DNA of 64,000 nucleotides from Williamsia maris (GTDB lineage Bacteria > Actinomycetota > Actinomycetes > Mycobacteriales > Mycobacteriaceae): the NCBI RefSeq assembly GCF_024171815.1, contig NZ_JAMTCJ010000004.1, forward strand, positions 889,491-953,490, read 5' to 3'. Positions 26,806 through 35,346 of this stretch are shown here, piece by piece. How positions within the stretch are numbered: position 1 is the first letter of the stretch; the number at the start of each line of letters is the position of its first letter. Made by a program: the position numbers and the translations under genes. The notes under the pieces were generated by a model. The model saw only the letters and a program-made list of their open reading frames with translations. It was not told the origin of the DNA and did not search any database.

Positions 26806-27708
26806 TCAGTGCCCCAGGAAGTCGAGGATCTCGGCGTTCACGGCCTCCGGCTGCTCCACCTGCAGGAAGTGGCCCGCGCCGTCGATGACGGCCACCCGAC
26901 TGCCCTCGGGGAGGACCTCGTGCACCGACGAGACGAACTCGACCCGCATGCAGCCGTCGTCCGCACCGTGCAGGTACAGCGTCGGGACCTTCGGTGCCCG
27001 TCGCCACGAGTCGTGCAGTTCGCGATACCGGGCCGACGGACGGCCGGGGGCGGCCACGGACCGGTAGTACCGCAGTGCGGCTCTTCGGTTCTCGAGCGTG
27101 GGCAGGGCGTCGAAGACGTGGACGAGATCATCGGTGGCGTCGTACCCGGGCGACCAGTCGCGCCACAGTTTCGGGATCAGGCGGTCCAGGGAGCGCTCGG
27201 ACACGACCGGGATCTGGTTGAAGAACATGTACCAACTCATGCGCGCCTGCCGACGCAGGAGACCGAATCGGGTGCGCGGCTCGAGGTCCGACCTCGTCAT
27301 CGCCGGCACCGGGGGCACCGACATCGACACCACCGCCCGGAACGGTGATCTGTGGTGGGCGCCGATCGCATTGGCCGTGATCGCACCCCAGTCGTGTCCG
27401 ATCAGCACGGCATCCCTGCCCCCGCCCAGCGCCCGGTGCACGCCGATGGCGTCGTGCATGAGCGCCCCGATGTGGAAGTCGCCGTCGGCCGGGATGTCGG
27501 TGGGCGCGTACCCGCGGGTGAACGGGGCGACGACACGGTAGCCGCGCTCGGCCAGTGCCGGTCCGAGATGTCGCCACGACCAGGCCGAATCGGGATAGCC
27601 GTGCAGCGCGACGGCCAACGGTCCGTCGTCGGGGCCCCAGGCCAACGCGCTGACCGTCAGTTCGGGCAGTTCGATGCGCAGCGTCGTCGGTGGCGATGTG
27701 TCGGTCAC
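26806..27708 (-). CDS. alpha/beta hydrolase, epoxide-hydrolase type
   Basis: About 300 residues. Oxyanion motif HGYPDSAWSW, nucleophile-elbow Asp in IGHDWGA, an acid in HGADDG and the catalytic His in GAGHFLQVEQPEAV. An Asp rather than Ser nucleophile with HGxP points to epoxide hydrolase or haloalkane dehalogenase, not to an esterase. GTG start at 27708, 11 bases after the stop of the upstream flavin monooxygenase gene, so the two form an operon. Confidence 0.88.
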   Translation of the reverse strand: MTDTSPPTTLRIELPELTVSALAWGPDDGPLAVALHGYPDSAWSWRHLGPALAERGYRVVAPFTRGYAPTDIPADGDFHIGALMHDAIGVHRALGGGRDAVLIGHDWGAITANAIGAHHRSPFRAVVSMSVPPVPAMTRSDLEPRTRFGLLRRQARMSWYMFFNQIPVVSERSLDRLIPKLWRDWSPGYDATDDLVHVFDALPTLENRRAALRYYRSVAAPGRPSARYRELHDSWRRAPKVPTLYLHGADDGCMRVEFVSSVHEVLPEGSRVAVIDGAGHFLQVEQPEAVNAEILDFLGH

Positions 27709-27719
27709 GAGAACCGATT

Positions 27720-29213
27720 CTACGAAGGAACGCTCCCGGTGCGTCCGCTTGCACGCGCACTGCGCGCGAATCGCATCGCCGGATCCCCGAGACGGGCGTA
27801 TCGAAGTGCGACGATGTCGTGGAAATAGCTCATCCCGAGCTGCCACGGTGACTTCGTACCGGCGCGGGGAAAGGTGTCGATGGACCGCAGGATGTAGTTG
27901 GCCTCGCAGTCGAGCAGCGGCTCCTCGGCCATACCCTCCGGTCGGACCGGGACGAACTGATCGAACCCACGCGCGTCCATGTGGGCGACCATCCTCCGGA
28001 AGTGTTCCCCCACGAGGTCGGCCTTCAGCGTCCAGGACGCGTTCGTGTACCCGATGGTGAACAGGAGATTCGGTACGCCGCTGAGCATCATCCCCTTGTA
28101 GGTCAGGGTTTCCGACGGTGAGACCGCCGCCCCGTCGACGGCGATGTCGATGGCGCCGAACGCCAGCATCTGCAACCCGGTCGCGGTGACGATGATGTCG
28201 GCGTCGAGGTGTTCACCCGAGGCCAGAGCGACTCCCTCGGAGGTGATCTGGTCGATCTTGTCGGTGACGATCGAGGCACGTCCGTCCGACAACGCCGCGA
28301 AGATGTCGCCGTCGGGGGCCAGGCACATCCGCTGATCCCACGGGTCGTACCGCGGCGTGAAGTGCCGATCGATGTCGAAGTCGTCGGGCAGCTGCGACGC
28401 GTTCTCCTTGCGAATGACCGAACGCATGTAGGTCGGCCAGCGCCGGCACGAGTGGTAGAGCGCGGTGTCGATGGCGATGTTCTTCCACCGGGTCAGTCCC
28501 GCGGCGCGGCGCGGCCCGATGACACGACCGAGCTTCTCGTCGAGGGTGTCCCGGCGCGGGAACGCCATCACGTAGGTCGGCGACCGCTGCAGCATGACCA
28601 CGTGTGCCGCGGTCTCGGCGAGTGCGGGCACGAGTGTGATCGCCGTTGCCCCGCTGCCGATCACCACGACCCGCTTACCCGTGTGGTCGAGGTCGTCGGG
28701 CCACTGTTGTGGATGGACCACCGGACCGGTGAACTCGGCACTGCCGGGCAGGTCAGGGGTGTGGCCGCGGTCGTAGTCGTAGTAGCCGGTGCACAGGTAG
28801 AGGAACCGGCAGGTGAACTCGACGGCGGTGTGGCCGCGCAGCGCCACGACCGTCCACGTGGCGGTCTCGGTCGCGTAGTCCGCGCGGATCACCTTGTGTC
28901 CGAACCGGATTCGCGCGTCGGTGCCGTCCTCGACGGCGGTCTGCTCGATGTACTCGCGGATGTCGGCACCGGAGACGATCGAGTCAGACGAGGACCAGGG
29001 GCGGAATCGATAGCTCAGGCTCTGCATGTCCGAGTCGCACCGGACCCCGGGGTAGCGGAACAGATCCCACGTCCCCCCGATGCGTTCCCTCGACTCGAGG
29101 ACGACGTGAGACCCGTCGGGAAACGCCTCACGGACGTGGTGCGCGGCCCCGACACCGGACAAACCCGCGCCGACGATGACCACGTCCACACACTCCGCCT
29201 GCGTTGATGTCAC
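27720..29213 (-). CDS. Baeyer-Villiger-type flavin monooxygenase (EthA-like)
   Basis: 497-residue FAD/NADPH enzyme that inserts oxygen into ketones or oxygenates sulfur/nitrogen. FAD site GAGLSGVGAA, second Rossmann motif GSGATAITLV and the BVMO fingerprint FTGPVVHPQQWP (FxGxxxHxxxWP) are intact. Length and the YDPWDQR-MCLAPDGD region resemble EthA. GTG start at 29213 assumed; the frame extends upstream with unlikely sequence. Upstream P450 gene lies on the same strand (95 bases), downstream hydrolase 11 bases. Confidence 0.9.
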   Translation of the reverse strand: MTSTQAECVDVVIVGAGLSGVGAAHHVREAFPDGSHVVLESRERIGGTWDLFRYPGVRCDSDMQSLSYRFRPWSSSDSIVSGADIREYIEQTAVEDGTDARIRFGHKVIRADYATETATWTVVALRGHTAVEFTCRFLYLCTGYYDYDRGHTPDLPGSAEFTGPVVHPQQWPDDLDHTGKRVVVIGSGATAITLVPALAETAAHVVMLQRSPTYVMAFPRRDTLDEKLGRVIGPRRAAGLTRWKNIAIDTALYHSCRRWPTYMRSVIRKENASQLPDDFDIDRHFTPRYDPWDQRMCLAPDGDIFAALSDGRASIVTDKIDQITSEGVALASGEHLDADIIVTATGLQMLAFGAIDIAVDGAAVSPSETLTYKGMMLSGVPNLLFTIGYTNASWTLKADLVGEHFRRMVAHMDARGFDQFVPVRPEGMAEEPLLDCEANYILRSIDTFPRAGTKSPWQLGMSYFHDIVALRYARLGDPAMRFARSARASGRTGSVPS

Positions 29214-29307
29214 CTGATCAAGTCTCACCAACGTAGTGTGATCCACGCAATAGTGAGTGTTAACAACACCTGTTGAGCAGGGTTGGCAACGGCGGACCCC
29301 GGATCGA

Positions 29308-30633
29308 TCAGGACCGCCTGCGCGCCACGACCCGCCCACCCGATCCGGGCGCGAACGCGACGCCTCGGGAGTACCAGCTCTCGTCCGGCGCCAGGGTGGG
29401 CTCGATGACGTGACCCCTCAGGAGCGTACGAAGCACGGTGTGCAGCTCCATCGTCGCGAACGCCGCGCCGATGCAGCGCCGGACGCCACCACCGAAGGGG
29501 ATCCACTCGTGCGGATCGGGGCGCGAGCCCAGGAACCGGTCGGGGTCGAAGCGCGCGGCGTGCGGGAACACGGTGTCGTCGGTGTGGACCAGGTCGATCC
29601 CGACCATGATGTTCTGGCCCCGCGGCAGCACCCACGGCCCCACGGAATAGCTTGCCGCCTTGACCTGGCGGAACGTCGAGTCGATCACCGGACGTGTGCG
29701 TTGCACCTCGAGGATCACCGCGGTGAGCAGGTCGTCGACACCGGCATCGACCTCGGCGACGAGGCGATCGAGGATCGCCGGATGGCGTCGGAGCCGCTCG
29801 ACCGCCCACGCCAGGGTCGTCGCGGTGGTCTCGTGACCGGCGGTCAACAGGGTGAGCAGCTGGTCGGAGATCTCGGCGTTGCTCATCGCCGATCCGTCGT
29901 CGTACCGGCTCTGGACCATCATCGCGAGCACGTCGTTGCGATCGGCGAGGTGCGGGTCGGAGGTGGCCGTGGCGATCAGTCCGTCGACGATGGCGTCGTA
30001 TTCGCGGCGGTATCGGTGGAGTCGGCCCCAGGGACTGAAGCGGCCGAGATCCCATGTGGGCACCGGCACCACGATCAGTTTCGAGCCCAGTTCGACCATC
30101 GGTGGGATCACGTCGCGCAACCGCGCGAACTCGCTTCCTTCGGCGCCGAACACGGCGCGCAGGATGATGTTCAGCGTGATCGACATCATCGGGTCGAGAA
30201 CGCTCAGTTCCCGACCCTGGGGCCAGGAGGCGAACTCTCGCGAGGCCTCGTCGACCATCACCGATTCGTAGCCGGCCAGCCGGCGGCCGTGGAACGGCGG
30301 GACCAGCAGCTTGCGCTGGTTTTTGTGCCGCCGGCCCTCGAGCGCGAACAGTGAGTTCGGGCCGAGGACGCGGCCGAGATTGGCCTCGATCTGATCGAGG
30401 TCCTCGGGCGGTGTCTTGAAGATCTGTCGGACCTCGTCCGGATCACTGATGACCACGACGGTCCCGAACGTCGGCAGCTTGATCGTGAAGTCGGGCCCGA
30501 AACGATCCCGCAGTCGCATCAGGGCCGCGCGACGGTCGCGCAACGCCGCGACCCCCTGCAGGAATCCGGGCATTGCCGTGCCCGGGGGCAACACGACGGT
30601 CTCGCCGGTGTCATGGATCGTTCGCGTGCTCAT
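29308..30633 (-). CDS. cytochrome P450
   Basis: Haem-thiolate monooxygenase of 441 residues. I-helix AGHETT, ExxR in EVQRTRPV, PERF-like FDPDRFL and the haem loop FGGGVRRCIG (Cys near 384). Layout and length resemble mycobacterial CYP135/CYP138, but the substrate is unknown. ATG at 30633 with AAGGAGG five bases upstream. Two operator-like palindromes lie immediately upstream. First gene of the P450-BVMO-hydrolase group. Confidence 0.94.
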   Translation of the reverse strand: MSTRTIHDTGETVVLPPGTAMPGFLQGVAALRDRRAALMRLRDRFGPDFTIKLPTFGTVVVISDPDEVRQIFKTPPEDLDQIEANLGRVLGPNSLFALEGRRHKNQRKLLVPPFHGRRLAGYESVMVDEASREFASWPQGRELSVLDPMMSITLNIILRAVFGAEGSEFARLRDVIPPMVELGSKLIVVPVPTWDLGRFSPWGRLHRYRREYDAIVDGLIATATSDPHLADRNDVLAMMVQSRYDDGSAMSNAEISDQLLTLLTAGHETTATTLAWAVERLRRHPAILDRLVAEVDAGVDDLLTAVILEVQRTRPVIDSTFRQVKAASYSVGPWVLPRGQNIMVGIDLVHTDDTVFPHAARFDPDRFLGSRPDPHEWIPFGGGVRRCIGAAFATMELHTVLRTLLRGHVIEPTLAPDESWYSRGVAFAPGSGGRVVARRRS

Positions 30634-30644
30634 CGCGCCTCCTT

Positions 30645-30660
30645 GGTACACGGTTGTACC
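30645..30660. promoter_or_regulatory. operator-like palindrome 1 upstream of the P450 gene
   Basis: GGTACA-CGGT-TGTACC, a perfect 6-4-6 inverted repeat 12 bases before the P450 start. A second 16-base copy of the same form follows 24 bases away. The position over the start region suggests repression, probably by a TetR-type dimer. Confidence 0.6.
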
Positions 30661-30668
30661 GTGGCCAA

Positions 30669-30684
30669 GGTACGCACATGTACC
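30669..30684. promoter_or_regulatory. operator-like palindrome 2 upstream of the P450 gene
   Basis: GGTAC-GCACAT-GTACC, the same GGTAC-N6-GTACC frame as the copy at 30645-30660. The 24-base centre spacing puts both roughly on the same helix face region, which fits paired dimer binding. Confidence 0.55.
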
Positions 30685-30738
30685 GAAGCGGGCAAGAGCA
30701 GATCCCGAATGCCGGACGAGGGTCGGCGAAACGCGGTT

Positions 30739-32214
30739 CTAGTCCCGCACGACGCGGATGTTGTACTGACCGACCTTGCGGTAGAGGGTCGCCCGGCTCA
30801 TCCCGAGTTCGTGGGCCGCATCGGCCATGGTCGGGTTGCCGGTGGCGAGGACGCGCACGATCTCGCCCCGCTCGAACGCCTCGATGCGCGACAGGTGACG
30901 CGCCGATCCGGCGAGGACCTCGTGCGGGAGGCTCGACACGTCGACGACGTCGCCACGACTCGTCGCGTGCGAGATCACCCGGGTGAGCTGCGCGACGTTG
31001 CCGGGCCAGTCGAAACCGGCCAGTGCGCGACCCGCCGCCGGCGCGATGACGACGTCGCGGCCGCGCGCCCTGGTGGCGATGTGATGGGCCAACGGCAGCA
31101 CGTCGGAGCTGCGTTCACGCAGCGGCGGAATCGCGACCACCGTGTCGACCAGCGCGGCCAACGGTGCCGGGATGTCCTCGAACCGCTCGGCACTCATCGC
31201 GAACGGCAGTGCTGACTGCGCACGCGATCGCACGACGAGCTCGGCCAGCTGATCGGCGACCCAGATCGGTAGCGAATCCACGTCGCGCACGATCACCGCG
31301 GTGTGCGACTTGCCCAGCTCCGGGGTCCACAACCCGAGCCAGGTCTGCAGGTCCGACGGCGCCGGGGCCTCGGCGGAGAGGATCCGGTCCCGCGGACACA
31401 CATGACGAGCGGCCTGCGCGAGCGCGGTCGATCGGCCGGAGCCGGGTTCGCCGATGGCCGCGACGATCGTGCCCGTCGACATGGCCCCCTCGGCCGCGGC
31501 GACCGCCGAGTTCCACCCGTCGGAGAGCGAATGCACTGTGCCCGAACCGGGTTCGAGGCGCGGAACCTCGACCCGGAACACGCGGCCCCGGGGCGTGGGA
31601 CGCGAGGTGCGGCCTGAGGTCCGCGCGAGCATCAGCGCCGCGGTCGTGCTCGCCGCCGACCGGGCCAACGCCAACAGCAACTCGCTCGACGACTGCGACC
31701 ACGTCGTCAGGTTGACGCTGCCCTCGAGACGTCCGGATGCGGGTTCGATGACCGGCACCGCCGCGCACGTGAACGAACACAGGTTCTGCGCGTAATGCTG
31801 ATCGGCCCGGACGAGGGTCGGGACGCGGTCGGCCAGGGCCAGACCGAGACCGTTCGTACCCACCTCCCGCTCGGAATAGGCGAAACCCGGCGCGAGATGG
31901 ACGTCGTCGAGGGCACGCAGCAACGAGTGGTCACCGCTCATCCGGCTCAGCACGACACCGTCGGCGTCGGTGAGCATCATGCTGACCGGCTCGGTGGCGA
32001 GGGTCCGGTGCAGGTCGACGAGTACCTCGTTGCCGCATTCGAAGAACAGCGATCCGAGATCGTCGGTACCGGTGAACACCGGTTCGACCGAGTCGAGGGA
32101 GACCCCGTACTCCTCGCTGCGCTGCCACGACGCGAGCAGCCGGCGGGGGACGTCGGCCGCGGAGCCGAACACGACATCGCCCTGCTTCGCCCGCTCCGGC
32201 AACCTGTCGGACAC
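30739..32214 (-). CDS. Fis-type (AcoR/MimR-like) transcriptional activator
   Basis: About 491 residues. Order: N-terminal GAF-like sensor (about 60-170, LFFECGNEVLVDLHRTLATEPVSMMLTD... shown by ALDDVHLAPGFAYSE, REVGTNGLG), central AAA-like domain with a weak Walker A (GEPGSGRSTAL) and a C-terminal Fis HTH (MADAAHELGMSRATLYRKV). The GAFTGA loop needed for sigma-54 contact is not seen, as in other actinobacterial members, which lack sigma-54 promoters. This family activates propane-monooxygenase operons (MimR). A GTG at 32214 with GGAGG upstream was chosen; ATG at 32244 is possible. Divergent from the amidohydrolase operon. Confidence 0.85.
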   Translation of the reverse strand: MSDRLPERAKQGDVVFGSAADVPRRLLASWQRSEEYGVSLDSVEPVFTGTDDLGSLFFECGNEVLVDLHRTLATEPVSMMLTDADGVVLSRMSGDHSLLRALDDVHLAPGFAYSEREVGTNGLGLALADRVPTLVRADQHYAQNLCSFTCAAVPVIEPASGRLEGSVNLTTWSQSSSELLLALARSAASTTAALMLARTSGRTSRPTPRGRVFRVEVPRLEPGSGTVHSLSDGWNSAVAAAEGAMSTGTIVAAIGEPGSGRSTALAQAARHVCPRDRILSAEAPAPSDLQTWLGLWTPELGKSHTAVIVRDVDSLPIWVADQLAELVVRSRAQSALPFAMSAERFEDIPAPLAALVDTVVAIPPLRERSSDVLPLAHHIATRARGRDVVIAPAAGRALAGFDWPGNVAQLTRVISHATSRGDVVDVSSLPHEVLAGSARHLSRIEAFERGEIVRVLATGNPTMADAAHELGMSRATLYRKVGQYNIRVVRD

Positions 32215-32303
32215 CGCCACACCTCCACGCCACGGGCGCATCACCCGCTGTGATCCACGTTACAAGAGGGGACCACGGCAACACCGGGTCCCACGGCGGG
32301 CGT

Positions 32304-32322
32304 GCGTCTCAGATTGAGACGC
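32304..32322. promoter_or_regulatory. inverted repeat GCGTCTCA-GAT-TGAGACGC
   Basis: A perfect 8-3-8 inverted repeat midway between the regulator and the amidohydrolase operon, about 85-103 bases before the amidohydrolase ATG. The position is where an activator would bind; the divergent Fis-type protein is the obvious candidate, by inference. Confidence 0.55.
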
Positions 32323-32373
32323 CGAGCGCACCGCTCCCCCGTGTCGGCCTCCCTACTGTCGTGTCGAACAGCC

Positions 32374-32389
32374 TGTGACAGCAGTCACA
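32374..32389. promoter_or_regulatory. CRP/GlxR-type site TGTGACAGCAGTCACA
   Basis: The 16-mer fits TGTGA-N6-TCACA, the shared consensus of E. coli CRP and actinobacterial CRP/GlxR, with both half-sites perfect. It lies 17 bases upstream of the amidohydrolase ATG, so it is close to or downstream of the transcription start and may repress. Confidence 0.7.
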
Positions 32390-32406
32390 CAATTTGGGAG
32401 GACCTG

Positions 32407-33444
32407 ATGTACCGCAAAGGTGACACCAGCTATTTCATCGTCGATGCACACGTGGCCCTGTGGGACGCGCGTCCGGAGAACCAGCGCAACATCCACGGCA
32501 AGCAGTTCATCGACTGCTTCTACGACTACCACCGCAACCTGTCGCCGGAGAGCGAGGTCTGGGACTACGACGACTACCTCTACCAGGGCGGCGAGCGCCT
32601 GATGAAGGACCTGTTCACCGACGGGTACGTCGACCACGCCATCTTCCAGCCGGCCCACCTCGGGGAGTTCTATTACAAGGGGTTCGGGCAGACCGACGAG
32701 GCGTCCGAGCTCGCCGCCGAGCACCCGGACAAGCTCACCTACAACCACCACTTCGATCCCCGCAACGGCGAGCAGGGGCTCGACCAGCTGCGTCTCGACG
32801 CCGAGAAGTACCACCTCAAGGGCGTGAAGCTGTACACCGCCGAATGGCACGGCGACTCCCGTGGCTACAAGCTCGACGACCCGTGGGCCTACCGCTATTT
32901 CGAGGCCTGCCGCGAGCTCGGCATCCGCAACATCCACGTACACAAGGGCCCCACCATCCGACCGCTCGACCGCGATGCCTTCGACGTCGCCGATGTCGAC
33001 CATGTGGCGTCGGACTTCACCGACCTGAACTTCGTGGTCGAACACTGTGGCCTGCCGCGTCTCGAGGACTTCTGCTGGATCGCCACCCAGGAGCCGAACG
33101 TGCACGCGGGGTTGGCCGTCGCCATGCCGTTCATCCACTCCCGCCCGAAGTACTTCGCGCAGATCCTCGGCGAGCTCCTCTACTGGATCGGCGAGGATCG
33201 CATCCAGTTCTCGTCCGACTACGCGATCTGGACGCCGCGGTGGCTGATCGAGTCGTTCGTCGATTTCCAGATCCCCGACGAGTTGGGTGAGTACCCGCAG
33301 CTGACCACCGACCAGAAGAAGAAGATCCTCGGGCTCAACGCCGCTGCGATGTACGACATCCCGGTGCCCGCAGAGCTGCAGGTCGCCTCGGCCGAGGAGA
33401 CCCCGGTCGGGCCGCGGGGCGCCGACGAGATGGTCGGTGCGTGA
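32407..33444 (+). CDS. amidohydrolase of the propane-monooxygenase accessory type
   Basis: 345-residue metal-dependent hydrolase with a TIM-barrel amidohydrolase_2 pattern: FIVDAHVALWD near the start, NHHFDPRNG, HVHKGPTIRP, VVEHCGLPRL and SSDYAIWTPRW. It closely resembles the protein encoded directly after prmABCD/mimABCD in Rhodococcus, Gordonia and Mycobacterium propane operons, where it supports monooxygenase maturation or activity. ATG with GGGAGG Shine-Dalgarno. It begins an operon with the next gene (8-base overlap). Confidence 0.85.
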   Translation: MYRKGDTSYFIVDAHVALWDARPENQRNIHGKQFIDCFYDYHRNLSPESEVWDYDDYLYQGGERLMKDLFTDGYVDHAIFQPAHLGEFYYKGFGQTDEASELAAEHPDKLTYNHHFDPRNGEQGLDQLRLDAEKYHLKGVKLYTAEWHGDSRGYKLDDPWAYRYFEACRELGIRNIHVHKGPTIRPLDRDAFDVADVDHVASDFTDLNFVVEHCGLPRLEDFCWIATQEPNVHAGLAVAMPFIHSRPKYFAQILGELLYWIGEDRIQFSSDYAIWTPRWLIESFVDFQIPDELGEYPQLTTDQKKKILGLNAAAMYDIPVPAELQVASAEETPVGPRGADEMVGA

Positions 33445-34207
33445 CGTGGACGACCAGCAACGGCGCGACGCCGCGTGGCATGCACTCGACGTGGTGATCG
33501 ACCCCGAACTCGACGAGCCCATCACCGACCTCGGGTTCGTCCGCTCGCTGGACATCGCCTCGGACGGGGACGTCTCGGTCCATCTGCGACTGCCGACGTC
33601 GTTCTGCGCACCGAACTTCGCCTACCTGATGGCGTCGGACGCGAAGGACGTCCTGACCGCTCTGGACTGGACGGCCGTGGTGACGGTCGAGCTCGACGAC
33701 CATCACGACTCCGAGATCATCAACACCGGACTGGCCGCCGACGCCGGCTACCGCGGGACGTTCGGCCACGAGGCGCTCGACGATCTCACCGAACTCCGGG
33801 AGACGTTCCTGCGCAAGGCGCACACCGCGGCGATGGAGCGATGCCTGACCGGGGTCCTGCGCCGCGACACGGGCATCGAGATCGCCGATCTCGGCACCCT
33901 CACGCTGGGCGACCTCCCCGCCGACGAGATGACCGAATCGCTGCTGCGGCGACGCCGGAGCATCGGATTGCCCACCGGCGCCACGGAACCGGTGATAGTC
34001 GACCACCGAGGAATCGGTCCCGAACCCGATGCCGTGCCGCTCGCCCTGCGTCGGGCGCGCTCGACCCGCATCTCCATCGACGGGAACGCGCACTTCTGTC
34101 GCGGCCTGCTCCGGACCCGATACGGACCGGACACCACATCGACCGATGCGCCCGAGACCGACACCGGGGCTTTCGTCCCGCTCGCGGCGCTCACCATGCC
34201 CGCGTGA
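33437..34207 (+). CDS. DUF59/MIP18-family protein of the SDIMO accessory set
   Basis: 256 residues with an N-terminal DUF59 domain (VIDPELDEPITDLGFVRSL, then PTSFCAPNFAYLM) followed by an extension with two conserved segments. DUF59 proteins act in Fe-S or diiron centre assembly. In propane and related diiron monooxygenase operons this gene lies between the amidohydrolase and groEL. GTG start overlaps the upstream stop by 8 bases; a GTG three codons later is possible. No groEL follows here. Confidence 0.8.
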   Translation: MRDVDDQQRRDAAWHALDVVIDPELDEPITDLGFVRSLDIASDGDVSVHLRLPTSFCAPNFAYLMASDAKDVLTALDWTAVVTVELDDHHDSEIINTGLAADAGYRGTFGHEALDDLTELRETFLRKAHTAAMERCLTGVLRRDTGIEIADLGTLTLGDLPADEMTESLLRRRRSIGLPTGATEPVIVDHRGIGPEPDAVPLALRRARSTRISIDGNAHFCRGLLRTRYGPDTTSTDAPETDTGAFVPLAALTMPA

Positions 34208-34238
34208 CTCCCCCATCCTTCACAACGGAAAGAACCCC

Positions 34239-35273
34239 ATGAGCACCATGCGCGCCGTCCAGGTGGTCGGCTACCACCAGAAACTCGAGATGACCGAGCT
34301 CCCGATCCCCAGCCCGACCGGACCGTTCGACGTGGTCGTCAAGATCGGCGGCGCCGGCGTCTGCCGTACCGATCTGCACATCCTCGAAGGCCAGTGGGCC
34401 GAGAAATCCCAAGTGACGCTTCCCTACACGATCGGACACGAGAACGCCGGCTGGGTCGCGGCGGTCGGCTCTGCGGTCACCAACGTCGCCGAGGGCGACA
34501 AGGTGATCCTGCACCCGCTCATCACGTGCGGTCTGTGCCGGGCCTGCCGGTCGGGCGACGACGTGCACTGCGAGGTCAACCAGTTCCCCGGGATCGACAC
34601 CAACGGTGGATACGCGGAGTACATCAAGACCTCGGCACGCAGTGTCGTCAAAATCGACGACGCACTCGAGCCCGCCGACGTGGCGGCGCTCGCCGACGCG
34701 GGCCTCACCGCCTATCACGCGGCGGCCAAGGCGGCGAAGCGGCTCACCCCGCGCGACAGATGCGTGGTCATCGGCGCAGGTGGACTGGGGCACATCGGCA
34801 TCCAGGTCCTCAAGGCGCTGACCCCCGCCGAACTGATCGTCATCGACCGCAACGAGCAGGCGCTGAAATTGGCGGAATCCATCGGTGCCGACCGGGGGAT
34901 CGTCGCCGACGGCACCCACGTGGAGCAGCTCCTGGACTTGACGGGCGGGAACGGTGCCGAGGTCGTCATCGACTTCGTCGGCGAGAACGGCACGACGGCA
35001 GAGGGTCTCGCGATGACACGTCCTGCCGGCGACTACCACATCGTCGGGTACGGCGAGAACATCGATGTCCCGTCCATCGATCTGATCTCGGCCGAAAAGA
35101 ACATCGTGGGCAACCTGGTCGGCTCGTACAACGACCTGTGCGATCTGATGCAGCTGGCCGCACGCGGCGCGGTGAACCTGCACACCGCGAAGTATTCGCT
35201 CGACGACTTCCAGAGTGCCATCGACGATCTCGACGCCGGCAATGTTCGTGGTCGCGCCATCCTCACGCCGTGA
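34239..35273 (+). CDS. NAD-dependent zinc alcohol dehydrogenase
   Basis: 344-residue medium-chain dehydrogenase. Catalytic zinc ligands Cys42 and His67-Glu68 (GHENAG), structural zinc Cys97/100/103/111, Rossmann motif GAGGLGHIGIQ near 173. It is close to the ADH encoded in propane monooxygenase clusters (for example Adh1 of Gordonia TY-5), which oxidises 2-propanol and other alcohols. SD GGAAAGA before ATG 34239; 31 bases after the DUF59 gene, so it is probably in the same operon. Substrate cannot be fixed from sequence. Confidence 0.92.
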   Translation: MSTMRAVQVVGYHQKLEMTELPIPSPTGPFDVVVKIGGAGVCRTDLHILEGQWAEKSQVTLPYTIGHENAGWVAAVGSAVTNVAEGDKVILHPLITCGLCRACRSGDDVHCEVNQFPGIDTNGGYAEYIKTSARSVVKIDDALEPADVAALADAGLTAYHAAAKAAKRLTPRDRCVVIGAGGLGHIGIQVLKALTPAELIVIDRNEQALKLAESIGADRGIVADGTHVEQLLDLTGGNGAEVVIDFVGENGTTAEGLAMTRPAGDYHIVGYGENIDVPSIDLISAEKNIVGNLVGSYNDLCDLMQLAARGAVNLHTAKYSLDDFQSAIDDLDAGNVRGRAILTP

Positions 35274-35346
35274 CGATCGTGCCGCCCGATCGAACCCGCC
35301 ACGTACCGTGGGGACGAACTGTTCACCACACCCCAGGAGCGCGTAC

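Noticed and set aside
30739..32407. sigma-54 (-24/-12) promoter for the amidohydrolase operon
   Set aside because: The activator lacks the GAFTGA motif and this group of bacteria has no known sigma-54, so such a promoter is not expected; none was found.
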